33,234 bases of DNA, from positions 1 to 33,234 of the IMG/VR virus record IMGVR_UViG_3300023196_000692. One strand, given 5' to 3'. The notes under the pieces are model-generated. The model was not told the DNA's origin, made no database searches, and saw nothing but the letters and a program-made list of their open reading frames with translations. Every line of letters begins with the position of its first letter. Position 1 is the first letter of the stretch. The position numbers and the translations under genes are program-made. Source of the stretch: a virus. Below, in pieces: positions 23,545 to 30,475 of this stretch.

Positions 23545-24516
23545 ATGAATAATCTGATAAAAAAAGATAGTTCTAAACATTTAAAGATTAAGGACTTACA
23601 AAAAGAAGCCATATATTATGCCAAACAGAGTGTGGCTGAGAATACAAAGAGGGCGTACACAGCCGATTGGAGTGCTTTTGTATCCTTTTGCAAAGAGTAT
23701 GATGTCAATGCTTTACCAGCCAGTTATGAGAATATTGCTCATTTCTTGGTTAGAGAAGCTAGAACCTTAAAACATTCTACATTACAAAGACGATTAGGCG
23801 TTATTCGGACCTACCACCGATTAAAAGGGCATTACCTGGACCCTCATCATCCTGTTTTAGAGACGGTGTGGCGTGGAATTAAGCGTGTCAAGGGAACAAA
23901 AACAGAAAGTAAAGAAGCCATTTGGACATCGGATTTAAAGAAGTTTATTGATGAATTAGAGTACCACAGCATTGGCAATATACGAGATAGAGCAGTTTTA
24001 TTATTTGGGTTTTTATCGGCCCAACGAAGAGAGAATATAGCGGAAGTGCGTGTAGAAGATTTAACCTGGAGTCCGCAAGGTATTATCTGGAAGATGCCTA
24101 AATCCAAGACAGATCAAAGCGGGGAAGGGAAGCTCATACCAATCCCCTATATGCGTACTCCTAAGTATTGTGCAGTAACACAGTTAGAGAATTGGTTGCG
24201 TGTTAGTGGCATTAAAGAGGGCTATGTGTTTAGACGTATTTTTAAGAATAATGCTGTGAATGAGAAAGACCAGCCAATTTGCGGGGCTACCGTGAATGGT
24301 ATTGTGAAGAGAACAGCAAAATTAGCGGGGTATAATCCAGAGAAGTACGGGGGTCATAGCCTTCGTATTGGCTTTATTAGTCAAACAAGAAATACCAATG
24401 CTCCCGATCATACGATTATGAAAGTAACAGGCCACCGTGATACCCGCATGATTGATCATTATGCCCAGGAAGGTAATATCTTTCAAAACTTAGCTACCCA
24501 TAAACTACGCTTATAA
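23545..24516 (+). CDS. int: Tyrosine recombinase / phage integrase
   Basis: A full catalytic set is visible in 323 residues: Arg161 in AQRRENI, Lys188 in SKTD, His271 and Arg274 in GGHSLR, His297 in TGHRDTR and the nucleophile Tyr306 in IDHYAQ. The N-terminal 115 residues form the core-binding SAM-like domain (NTKRAYTADWSAFVSFCK, RRLGVIRTYHRLKG). The start at ATG 23545 is preferred to a GTG 18 bases upstream. No clear ribosome-binding site is present, so expression may be low or coupled. The gene is flanked by imperfect direct repeats and followed by a non-coding region with palindromes, as expected for an attP next to int. Confidence 0.93.
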   Translation: MNNLIKKDSSKHLKIKDLQKEAIYYAKQSVAENTKRAYTADWSAFVSFCKEYDVNALPASYENIAHFLVREARTLKHSTLQRRLGVIRTYHRLKGHYLDPHHPVLETVWRGIKRVKGTKTESKEAIWTSDLKKFIDELEYHSIGNIRDRAVLLFGFLSAQRRENIAEVRVEDLTWSPQGIIWKMPKSKTDQSGEGKLIPIPYMRTPKYCAVTQLENWLRVSGIKEGYVFRRIFKNNAVNEKDQPICGATVNGIVKRTAKLAGYNPEKYGGHSLRIGFISQTRNTNAPDHTIMKVTGHRDTRMIDHYAQEGNIFQNLATHKLRL

Positions 24517-24571
24517 AATACTATGACTAAGTCCTAGGACTTTATCCTAGATATTAATACTGTACTTTTAC
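24515..24571 (+). repeat. Right copy of the repeat, with palindromic insert; candidate attP region
   Basis: AAAATACTATGACTAA (24515-24530) and ATACTGTACTTTTAC (24557-24571) repeat the two elements upstream of int, here separated by 26 bases. The insert contains the perfect 14-base palindrome AAGTCCTAGGACTT (24529-24542) and CTAGGA-CTTTA-TCCTAG (24534-24550). Tandem TGTTCGCATA/TGTTCGTATA follow at 24580-24600. Clustered direct and inverted repeats beside int are typical of attP arm and core sites. No tRNA-like identity segment is recognised. Confidence 0.55.
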
Positions 24572-24797
24572 CCCCTACCTGTTCGCATAATGTTCGTATA
24601 TACAAGGTGTTATCAGAACATATATAAACCATGATACAAGCAAACATACACCAAAGCAGAAAACAGGGAAAATCTGGCTTCTGTCAAGGGAAAGGGTTTT
24701 GGGGTTTATATTTGATGTTTAAGAATGATTTGCTGTTTATACAAATAAAATCTCTTAAATTTCTGATTTAACTACTTAATATTAAAAAAGGATCACT
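24572..24797. other. Non-coding gap after the integrase
   Basis: I see no convincing gene in this stretch. It holds the tandem TGTTCGCATA/TGTTCGTATA (24580-24600), AT-rich segments, and TTTGATGTTTA (24711-24721), shared with the divergent promoter region at 21478. A promoter for the following recombination operon is probably here, but no strong -35/-10 pair stands out. AAGGA lies 5 bases before the ATG at 24798. Confidence 0.5.
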
Positions 24798-25031
24798 ATG
24801 TCTGTCATTATAAGAAACGATAACTCCCCGATCTCGAAAAATAAATATCTAACAATAATCAGAGATCAGTTAAATTTATATATCAAGCCCGATTGGCTTT
24901 TTGTTACCAATAAAATCATACAAGCATCATACCGATTAATTATCACTTTGATAAGTTTTATTCTCACACTAAGTCTTGGTGTCATTATTCCAATTTTTTT
25001 GTTTGTACTCTTAAATATAGGAGGTCAATAA
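24798..25031 (+). CDS. Small membrane protein (77 aa)
   Basis: The first 40 residues are polar and basic. Residues about 44-73 are a long hydrophobic region (LIITLISFILTLSLGVIIPIF and on), enough for one long or two short membrane spans. No family is recognised. The AAGGA ribosome-binding site is well placed. Its end contains the GGAGG ribosome-binding site of the exonuclease gene that starts at the next base. It could be a superinfection-exclusion protein; that is only a suggestion from size, topology and position after int. Confidence 0.65.
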   Translation: MSVIIRNDNSPISKNKYLTIIRDQLNLYIKPDWLFVTNKIIQASYRLIITLISFILTLSLGVIIPIFLFVLLNIGGQ

Positions 25032-25970
25032 ATGCCTAAACTTACGATAACTGGAAAAGAATTAGGCTGTTCGGAATTACCTAGTATTGTTGAAACTCAT
25101 GATGGTTTTACTGGGTATAATAGCAGAAACGATGTCTTAAAAAGGCATATTGATGCTAGAGTTAGTGGTCATGTCGATAATCGCTTGGGTGATGTGAACG
25201 CTAAAGTTAGGGCTGGAAATTATATGGAAGGCACTATAGGGCAGATGGTCCTAGATAAACTGAACCAAATAGGAAAAGTCACTACTTCATTACCTACTGA
25301 AGCAGATAGAAATCCTCTTGTTCCAGGTCTAGGATCATCACCCGATTACTATGTAACAATACAAGACAGCATTGAGTTTAAAGATAACTTTCAAGTATCA
25401 CACACATTAACAGGTAAAGGATTATTAGAGATTAAGAACTCTACAATACCTGGATTACCAACTAATGTGCGTATTCAATCTCAAGGTCAAATGCTTTGCG
25501 GTAACTACTCCTGGTGCATCATTGCAAGGTTAGTTAGTGGATGGGATTTACAATTGTATGTTGAGTTCTCTAACAGAGATGTCCAAGATAAAATAACGGA
25601 AGCTGTTACAGATTTTTGGCATCGTGTCGACACAGAGGATTACTACGATCCAGACAGTTCTTCAGAAGCTAGTCGTTTAATTAAAGGCAACGGTATTACA
25701 GAGTCAGTAGATTTATCTGGCAATAATGAATTACCTACCTTGATCCATGAATGGAAAGCCAATGAAAAGATTATGAAACATTCTAAGCAAATTAAAGATG
25801 ACTTAGAGATTCATATGAAGTCTATACTAGGTCAGAACGAAGTAGGAAAGTGTCAAAACTATGAACTACGACACACCACCGTAAATTACAAACCACAGCC
25901 AGAGAAGTTAGTTCCAGCTAAAGAAGGATACAGCACAAGACGATTTGGCATTAAGGAGATAAATGAGTAA
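25032..25970 (+). CDS. YqaJ-like PD-(D/E)XK exonuclease
   Basis: This 312-residue protein shows the spaced acidic core of lambda Exo/YqaJ-type recombination nucleases: Glu66 in NYMEGTIGQ, Asp105 in LGSSPDYYV, Glu133-x-Lys135 in GLLEIKNS, and then RIQSQGQM with the conserved Gln helix. It would degrade one strand of double-stranded ends to load the annealing protein encoded next. A GGAGG ribosome-binding site precedes it and it overlaps the ERF gene by 8 bases, the usual pairing of exonuclease and single-strand annealing protein. Confidence 0.86.
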   Translation: MPKLTITGKELGCSELPSIVETHDGFTGYNSRNDVLKRHIDARVSGHVDNRLGDVNAKVRAGNYMEGTIGQMVLDKLNQIGKVTTSLPTEADRNPLVPGLGSSPDYYVTIQDSIEFKDNFQVSHTLTGKGLLEIKNSTIPGLPTNVRIQSQGQMLCGNYSWCIIARLVSGWDLQLYVEFSNRDVQDKITEAVTDFWHRVDTEDYYDPDSSSEASRLIKGNGITESVDLSGNNELPTLIHEWKANEKIMKHSKQIKDDLEIHMKSILGQNEVGKCQNYELRHTTVNYKPQPEKLVPAKEGYSTRRFGIKEINE

Positions 25971-26643
25971 TATTTATTTAAAGATGAACAATGTTATGGC
26001 TGGATGTAAGCCTATTGTTAAAGATAAAGCTAAAGGTATTCCCTATCCTGTACTGCCCTGGAATAAAGTGTCGGACATGGTGAAGGATTTATTAGTAAAA
26101 GAAAAGATTACTTTTATACCACAGATAAGAGAAACAATTGCCAATGGTAATATGACTATCACAACAGTTGATGGTGAGTTTATTAATGCAGAAAATCCAG
26201 AAGAGAAGATTACCATTAATGGCTTTACGGGATACGGTATTGATAGTTCAGATAAAGGACCAGGTAAGGCGTACTCTTATGCCATCAAATATTTATTTAT
26301 TAAAACATTTTGTATGCAGATTGGTGATGATGAGGATAGTGAAAAATCTAATCCTCAAGCACAGACACTTGATAAGCTAGTCAGACTTACAGGTAAACCT
26401 AAAGGTAATGTTGTTGATCTTAATGTTAAAAAAAAGAATGACATTAAAAACACAATGACAAATATTGTGATGAACTCTGAAGCACCAATAGATACTCGGT
26501 TTAAAGATTTAAATGATTATTTTTTTGATAAAAAACTTGTTGAAGAAATAGATAAATTTGAACCAGAATTACAAAAAGAGTTAGTTAATTTACATGGTGT
26601 GTATGTGCGATCAATGAAATCTAAAATGAAAGGTTCAGAATGA
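25963..26643 (+). CDS. ERF-family single-strand annealing protein
   Basis: The 226-residue product begins YLKMNNVMAGCKPIVKDKA, then PVLPWNKVSDMVKDLLVKEKITFIPQ and a beta region (NGNMTITTVDGEFINA, then INGFTGYGIDSSDKGPGKAYSYAIKYLFIKTF) with DDEDSE after it. The GKAYSYAIKYLFIKTF.(I)GDDED segment is the conserved signature of ERF proteins. It forms rings on ssDNA and anneals complementary strands. The C-terminal 90 residues are polar and helical. It has an AAGGAG ribosome-binding site and overlaps the YqaJ-like gene by 8 bases. Confidence 0.87.
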   Translation: MSNIYLKMNNVMAGCKPIVKDKAKGIPYPVLPWNKVSDMVKDLLVKEKITFIPQIRETIANGNMTITTVDGEFINAENPEEKITINGFTGYGIDSSDKGPGKAYSYAIKYLFIKTFCMQIGDDEDSEKSNPQAQTLDKLVRLTGKPKGNVVDLNVKKKNDIKNTMTNIVMNSEAPIDTRFKDLNDYFFDKKLVEEIDKFEPELQKELVNLHGVYVRSMKSKMKGSE

Positions 26644-26849
26644 TAGGTCCTACTGAAAAACAACAGAGGTGTCTAAACTTTATTAAAGATTTTTTAAATA
26701 AAGAAAAAAGATCACCTACACTTAGACAGATTAAAGATCATCTTGAATTAAAATCACATACCTCTGTTTGGCATATGCTGAGACGTATGGAAGAAAGAAA
26801 TTTAATTAAAGTACATATTGGTAAAGCAAATGGGATTGAGGTCCTATGA
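26640..26849 (+). CDS. LexA N-terminal domain-like winged-helix regulator
   Basis: All 69 residues match the DNA-binding part of LexA: TEKQQRCLNFIKDFLNKEKRSPTLRQIKDHLELKSHTSVWHMLRRMEERNLI. The order (Q..xL.FI, SPT..xI..xL.L.S.t.V...L..ME) is that of the LexA helix-turn-helix and wing. The cleavable S24 peptidase domain is absent, so it cannot self-cleave. It overlaps the ERF gene and the next ORF by ATGA. A small transcription factor for the recombination/early operon is likely. Confidence 0.85.
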   Translation: MIGPTEKQQRCLNFIKDFLNKEKRSPTLRQIKDHLELKSHTSVWHMLRRMEERNLIKVHIGKANGIEVL

Positions 26850-26971
26850 CTGACCAAGATATAAATTTAGACTCTGCAAAAATAGAAGAATGGATGGAAG
26901 CTAACAAGAACAATCCGTATGTTCAAATACTTGGCAACATCTGGCTTCGTAAATTGTGGAATTTAATATAG
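26846..26971 (+). CDS. Short ORF (41 aa) at the end of the plus-strand operon
   Basis: The ORF begins MTDQDINLDSAKIEEWMEAN and ends in an aromatic/hydrophobic helix (NPYVQILGNIWLRKLWNLI). It overlaps the LexA-like gene by ATGA and stops 1 base before the terminator-like hairpins. The acidic start and the amphipathic Trp-rich end look non-random. It could be a peptide binding a host factor or the membrane. No family is recognised. Confidence 0.6.
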   Translation: MTDQDINLDSAKIEEWMEANKNNPYVQILGNIWLRKLWNLI

Positions 26972-26972
26972 T

Positions 26973-27045
26973 TTCTAAAGGGGTTTTTGTTTTTTTTCCT
27001 ACTTTAGAATAGGGGCTGGTTCCTCCTTAGTTAAAAACTAGCCCC
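26973..27045. terminator. Pair of hairpins between convergent operons
   Basis: TTCTAAAG (26973-26980) and CTTTAGAA (27002-27009) form a perfect 8-bp stem around a T-rich loop. GGGGCTGGTT (27012-27021) and AACTAGCCCC (27036-27045) form a 10-bp stem with one mismatch and a 14-base loop. The position, just past the end of the plus-strand operon and facing the leftward operon that ends at 27131, suits a bidirectional terminator. T-runs (26984-26998 on plus) lie inside the first loop rather than after the stem. Confidence 0.55.
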
Positions 27046-27130
27046 ACCCTCTAATTAGCCATATAAAGACCATACAACAGGTTTAGTGTTTTTAAGGCAC
27101 AATCACCCTAGAAGGGTACTACAAACGTAT

Positions 27131-27415
27131 TTAAAGGGGTATTCTGAGAACCTTTTTGACGATACCTACAGGAAAAACATTGCGATCACCGTAAGATTCA
27201 TCATTATCTACTTGATAGGTAGCAAATGTATAAATGTAGTCTTTTGTTCGCTTGTATAAATAACATTTACTAATTAAGTTTGCTGGTTTCATTTTATTAA
27301 ACTCTTCTGCTGTAGCAATACTACTGTCACCTAAAATATCTTGCCAATGTATTTCTACTTCGGGATACTTCTTACCGTGTACTGTTATAGATTTATATTT
27401 GCGTGAGTTCGCCAT
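27131..27415 (-). CDS. Unknown protein (94 aa) at the end of the lysis arm
   Basis: The ATG at 27415 (MANSRKYKSITVHG) is preferred over a GTG four codons upstream because GGAAGG lies before it. The N-terminal half is beta-rich (KSITVHGKKYPEVEIHWQD) and the rest mixed, ending ...VFPVGIVKKVLRIPL. I know similar small proteins in marine phages but cannot assign a function. It overlaps the phosphoesterase gene by 23 bases and is the last gene before the convergent hairpins. Confidence 0.68.
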   Translation of the reverse strand: MANSRKYKSITVHGKKYPEVEIHWQDILGDSSIATAEEFNKMKPANLISKCYLYKRTKDYIYTFATYQVDNDESYGDRNVFPVGIVKKVLRIPL

Positions 27416-28112
27416 CCCACCTTCCACCTTTTAATAATCGCATGGGTATTAAATGTGGTATGCCTTTGTTAATTAACAGACACCCAAGTACAGGTCTAGC
27501 TAGTGATCCATTTCTGGAATACGCAAAAGCCATACTATCTTTATCTATCATACTACCAATCGTACACGCCCATTTTAAACTTTCTGGGGTTGAGAAATAG
27601 GTAGACGTATAAACAGAATGAAAATGTGATTGCACATACCCATCATAACCAAGAGCCTGGGCTGACTTCACACAATCTTTATTAAGGTTATGTATAAAAT
27701 AAAAAGAACCCCACTTAGATTTGATTAGTATATGTGGATGCCAAGTCCATCTTCTTTTATCTACCTCTAATACGTCAGCATAATCTTTTATCATTTGCTC
27801 TGGTAGCATATGTTGTTTTCTTCTACGGTACAGAAGGGAACCATGATTAGAATGTAAGAACATCATATCGGGAACAATCTCCTGTAACTTATGTAAAAAA
27901 TTTTTAGCTAAGTCTAACTCTTTAGTAGGTGCATCTAGGTCTGGATCGGGTGAATGAAAAGAAAAACTACTGCCATCTATCTCATCTCCCATACAAACCC
28001 ATCTTGTAGGCTTATACTTTTTCTTACACGCTTTAATAAAAGCTAGTGCATCTCTATGCTGGTACGGTGAATGAAGGTCAGAGATACAAAATATTCTTTT
28101 GTTTATGTCCAT
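27393..28112 (-). CDS. Metallophosphoesterase (calcineurin-like)
   Basis: The five metal-binding motifs are in order: SDLH (Asp12, His14), MGDE (Asp43), SNHGS (Asn89, His90), FIHN (His141) and SHFH (His163, His165). Position 91 is Gly in place of the usual Asp/Glu of GNHE/GNHD, a small deviation. The 239-residue length fits the fold. The substrate is unknown; phage members include nucleic-acid or nucleotide phosphodiesterases and phosphatases. It lies downstream of the holin-like gene with a single-base gap to it. Confidence 0.88.
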   Translation of the reverse strand: MDINKRIFCISDLHSPYQHRDALAFIKACKKKYKPTRWVCMGDEIDGSSFSFHSPDPDLDAPTKELDLAKNFLHKLQEIVPDMMFLHSNHGSLLYRRRKQHMLPEQMIKDYADVLEVDKRRWTWHPHILIKSKWGSFYFIHNLNKDCVKSAQALGYDGYVQSHFHSVYTSTYFSTPESLKWACTIGSMIDKDSMAFAYSRNGSLARPVLGCLLINKGIPHLIPMRLLKGGRWDGELTQI

Positions 28113-28493
28113 CTATTTTTTAAGAAACTTAGTCATGGACCTCAGTCCAAAGCTACTTCCAATTGCACCGTACATGGCAAACTGAAACCACTGGGGCGTG
28201 GCACTTAAAGCGAGAAAACCTTTTTCTACATAAGGAGTAAAGGGAGGTATAAAACATCCACCAATTATTAAAATAAATAATATAGTCCACGCTTCATCAG
28301 CCCATGTTGCATTTTGATTTTTTAATGCAGTTAAATCATAATCAATTTCACCAGATATCTGTTTTTTCATAATATCTGTTTTACTTTTTATCTCAGTAAT
28401 TTTTTGTTCTGCCTTTGCTTTCTTAGTTTCTGTGTAACCTTTGACAGCACTACCAACTATATTTGCAACAGGTCCAAGTAACATATTTAACAT
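28113..28493 (-). CDS. Holin-like membrane protein
   Basis: The 126-residue protein has an N-terminal amphipathic segment (MLNMLLGPVANIVGSAVKGY), a charged helix (residues 20-50), then two membrane spans at about 66-84 (ADEAWTILFILIIGGCFIPP) and 101-117 (QWFQFAMYGAIGSSFGLRSM). The W.DE.WT..F...P.I..F.PY...GF..L...P.W pattern is that of the GTA/phage 3TM holin family. It is placed right after the lysozyme, sharing one base. It likely permeabilises the inner membrane for the lysozyme. Confidence 0.78.
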   Translation of the reverse strand: MLNMLLGPVANIVGSAVKGYTETKKAKAEQKITEIKSKTDIMKKQISGEIDYDLTALKNQNATWADEAWTILFILIIGGCFIPPFTPYVEKGFLALSATPQWFQFAMYGAIGSSFGLRSMTKFLKK

Positions 28494-28942
28494 TATATTT
28501 CCCTCAACTTTCTTGATATCTCTTCCACCCTATGCGGTACTTGACGATACCATTTTGAATCTTTTATTTCCTCGGATGCTAATTTTGTTTCACCATCTTT
28601 AATTAATTGAATAGTTTTTTTAAATTTACTAAACCCATTCTTGCCCAGGACAAAGACACACTCTATTCCAGCTTCCTTCGCCATAGGATGACAATCACCT
28701 AACAATTCATCTGCCCCAGCTTTGGCTATAGAAAAATCTACCTCAAATAATTTCTGAACAAAGTCATAGGTGTACTCTTTATTGACATCTATCTTATCAC
28801 TTTCTTTAACACGGTGGCCTATACCTATAGTATAAAATGGTTCTTTGACTGGACCATCGGCTGTGTTGTATTCTAATTGATAGGCTTTTAATCGTAAGCC
28901 TTCACTATTTGTAATCTCTTCTTTTAACCTGTCGTAGTCCAT
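28493..28942 (-). CDS. Endolysin, T4 lysozyme-type (GH24)
   Basis: Residues 10-43 match T4 lysozyme: ITNSEGLRLKAYQ holds the catalytic Glu14, and FYTIGIGH holds Thr38. The usual catalytic Asp that directly follows the Tyr is replaced by an 8-residue-longer loop (LEYNTADGPVKEP) where Asp29 could serve. The C-terminal half (KNGFSKFKKTIQLIKDG, SKWYRQVPHRVEEISRKL) also follows T4 (RWYNQTPNRAKRV). Length 149 against 164. No signal peptide, so it needs the holin. It overlaps the upstream exported-protein gene by 19 bases. Confidence 0.88.
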   Translation of the reverse strand: MDYDRLKEEITNSEGLRLKAYQLEYNTADGPVKEPFYTIGIGHRVKESDKIDVNKEYTYDFVQKLFEVDFSIAKAGADELLGDCHPMAKEAGIECVFVLGKNGFSKFKKTIQLIKDGETKLASEEIKDSKWYRQVPHRVEEISRKLREI

Positions 28943-29163
28943 ACAATATTCTTCCCATTAAGTTGTGTTTCATCAAAGCATCTAGTACGCATATATATAC
29001 CTCGTTCTTCAAAATCTTGATGAAGTACACTAATCAATTGTTTCATTTTGAAATCGCACTCTGCCAAGGTTTCAAATTTCACAGGTATCCTAACATCAAA
29101 ACATAGATTTGTCGATTGTATGTTTGCAACGCACAGAATACCAGCAATAATATAGTTAATCAT
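28924..29163 (-). CDS. Small exported Cys-containing protein (79 aa)
   Basis: The start is set at the ATG at 29163 (MINYIIAGILCVANIQ) because GGAGG lies 4 bases upstream; a longer frame from 29196 has no such site. The N-terminus is a signal peptide or membrane anchor (IIAGILCVANI) and the mature part holds three Cys (NLCFDV, AECDF, TRCFDE), possibly one or more disulfides. Proteins of this size with a signal and paired Cys are common beside phage lysis genes. It could be a spanin or periplasmic accessory; unproven. Confidence 0.68.
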   Translation of the reverse strand: MINYIIAGILCVANIQSTNLCFDVRIPVKFETLAECDFKMKQLISVLHQDFEERGIYMRTRCFDETQLNGKNIVWTTTG

Positions 29164-29164
29164 A

Positions 29165-29740
29165 CTACCTCCAGGGCTGACCACATACCCAGCCAACTAA
29201 AGAATAACGTGTACCTTTTGTGACAGGTTGAACACGATGATATAAGTAACTAGGAAATATAATAGCACCACCTTGCGTAGTTTTATCTAATGTTTTAATT
29301 CTATCTTTGTCATTAGGATTACCTATTTCAAATTGAAAATTACCACCGTCATATTCTGCTGGATCATTTAATAAAATACTAAAACTAATCTTGCGTACTA
29401 ATCCTTTTAGGTATCCTTCTTCAAAAGATTTATCTAAATCATTATCCCTATGCCAATCATAGAAATCACCCTCACCGTAGCTAGTGAATTGTATGCACTC
29501 TATAACCGTAGTTTGTAAGTTCCACCGCAATTGGTCGTTTGCCTGTTGTAATTGTGTATACAAGATTTGACCTAAATGAAAGTCGTTCATCCAACTTATT
29601 TTTGATTTGCGTTGGTCCTGTTGATCCTTCCCCCAGGTCTTGCCCTCCAATAAATTCTTCTTCCCATTCTGGATTATCGTCTGGCAATCTGTTGCTTTCA
29701 AGAAGTTGTTGAAGTAACCATAATTTATAGGTGTTATCAT
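29165..29740 (-). CDS. 2OG-Fe(II) oxygenase
   Basis: The metal and cosubstrate residues are present in the correct order and spacing: WHRD (His97, Asp99), YLYHRVQPVTKGTRYS with His168 and Arg178, inside a jelly-roll (EYDGGNFQFEIGN, QGGAIIFPSYL). That is the prolyl-hydroxylase/PKHD-type family. Length 191. Substrate unknown; in phages these are thought to modify proteins or nucleic acids. It lies within the lysis arm, its stop (TAG) two bases before the start of the exported protein gene. An ATG seven bases upstream in another frame gives only a shadow ORF. Confidence 0.9.
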   Translation of the reverse strand: MITPINYGYFNNFLKATDCQTIIQNGKKNLLEGKTWGKDQQDQRKSKISWMNDFHLGQILYTQLQQANDQLRWNLQTTVIECIQFTSYGEGDFYDWHRDNDLDKSFEEGYLKGLVRKISFSILLNDPAEYDGGNFQFEIGNPNDKDRIKTLDKTTQGGAIIFPSYLYHRVQPVTKGTRYSLVGWVCGQPWR

Positions 29741-29765
29741 CTGTCATCCATTTCTTCGCTTGTTC

Positions 29766-29960
29766 TTAATCAAAAAACCCCATCCACTTAGCAATTACAC
29801 CAAGTACAATACCTATCATTACTAAAGCCTTTAAACCTCCAGAACCCATAGCTGAAAATTTTTGTAAGTTTTTAATTTCTTGTTGCATTGTTTCTTGGCT
29901 CTGCAACATATGCTTTACATCAGTCCGTAGTTCAGCAATTTCTTTTTCCCAATCAGCCAT
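29766..29960 (-). CDS. Small C-terminally anchored coiled-coil protein (64 aa)
   Basis: The N-terminal 35 residues form a short coiled coil (EKEIAELRTDVKHMLQSQETMQQEIKNL). Residues 43-60 are a membrane span (LKALVMIGIVLGVIAKWM). The gene shares its first base with the stop of the adjacent 171-residue membrane coiled-coil gene, so the two are likely partners in the envelope, perhaps in a spanin-like or lysis-timing role. No family is recognised. Confidence 0.65.
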   Translation of the reverse strand: MADWEKEIAELRTDVKHMLQSQETMQQEIKNLQKFSAMGSGGLKALVMIGIVLGVIAKWMGFFD

Positions 29961-30475
29961 TACTTTATCTGACTTAAAGGGTTATCTAATGATAGCTTAA
30001 TTCTTTTATCAATAGTTTCTTCTAGCTTTGTCATTGCTTCATTAATATCTTTATCCAACTCATCCATGTCATTCTCAATTGATGTTAATGTTTCTTTTAA
30101 ATCTTTACTATTATCTCTAGCATCTTGTTTTACTTGTTGCTCTACATCCTCAACAATAGACTCTATACGTCTTACATCAGTACGCAGATCATTCTTTAAT
30201 TCATTAGCAACATCAGACACCAAAGATACTTCTTGTATAATCATAGACAACTCACCCTGGATCATGTCTACTTCTGATTGCACTAACTCTAATCGTTTAT
30301 CAAAGTCACTTAAATCTGGTGCAACATATTCTTGTATCTGTTCTTTCATGTCCAGGTAGTCCTTATAAAATTCAAAACCTCCCCACATAGCACCACCCAA
30401 AGTTGTAAGGGCAGTAATTACTAAAAAAATTTTACCGCCTTTAAATTTTAATCCACCAAATTCTAGTTCCGCCAT
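29960..30475 (-). CDS. N-terminally anchored coiled-coil membrane protein (171 aa)
   Basis: It starts MAELEFGGLKFKGGKIFLVITALTTLGG, a short basic head and one membrane span (residues about 15-35). The rest is a long acidic coiled coil (residues about 60-165, for example DVRRIESIVEDVEQQVKQ). The topology (single anchor, long periplasmic or cytoplasmic rod) resembles an inner-membrane spanin, and the neighbouring exported proteins might be the outer partner; the sequence does not prove it. It overlaps the acidic exported-protein gene by 13 bases. Confidence 0.68.
   Translation of the reverse strand: MAELEFGGLKFKGGKIFLVITALTTLGGAMWGGFEFYKDYLDMKEQIQEYVAPDLSDFDKRLELVQSEVDMIQGELSMIIQEVSLVSDVANELKNDLRTDVRRIESIVEDVEQQVKQDARDNSKDLKETLTSIENDMDELDKDINEAMTKLEETIDKRIKLSLDNPLSQIK

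Noticed and set aside
29481-29747. An 88-residue minus-strand ORF inside the oxygenase gene
   Set aside because: It is an out-of-frame reading of the N-terminal half of the oxygenase, whose catalytic residues are intact.
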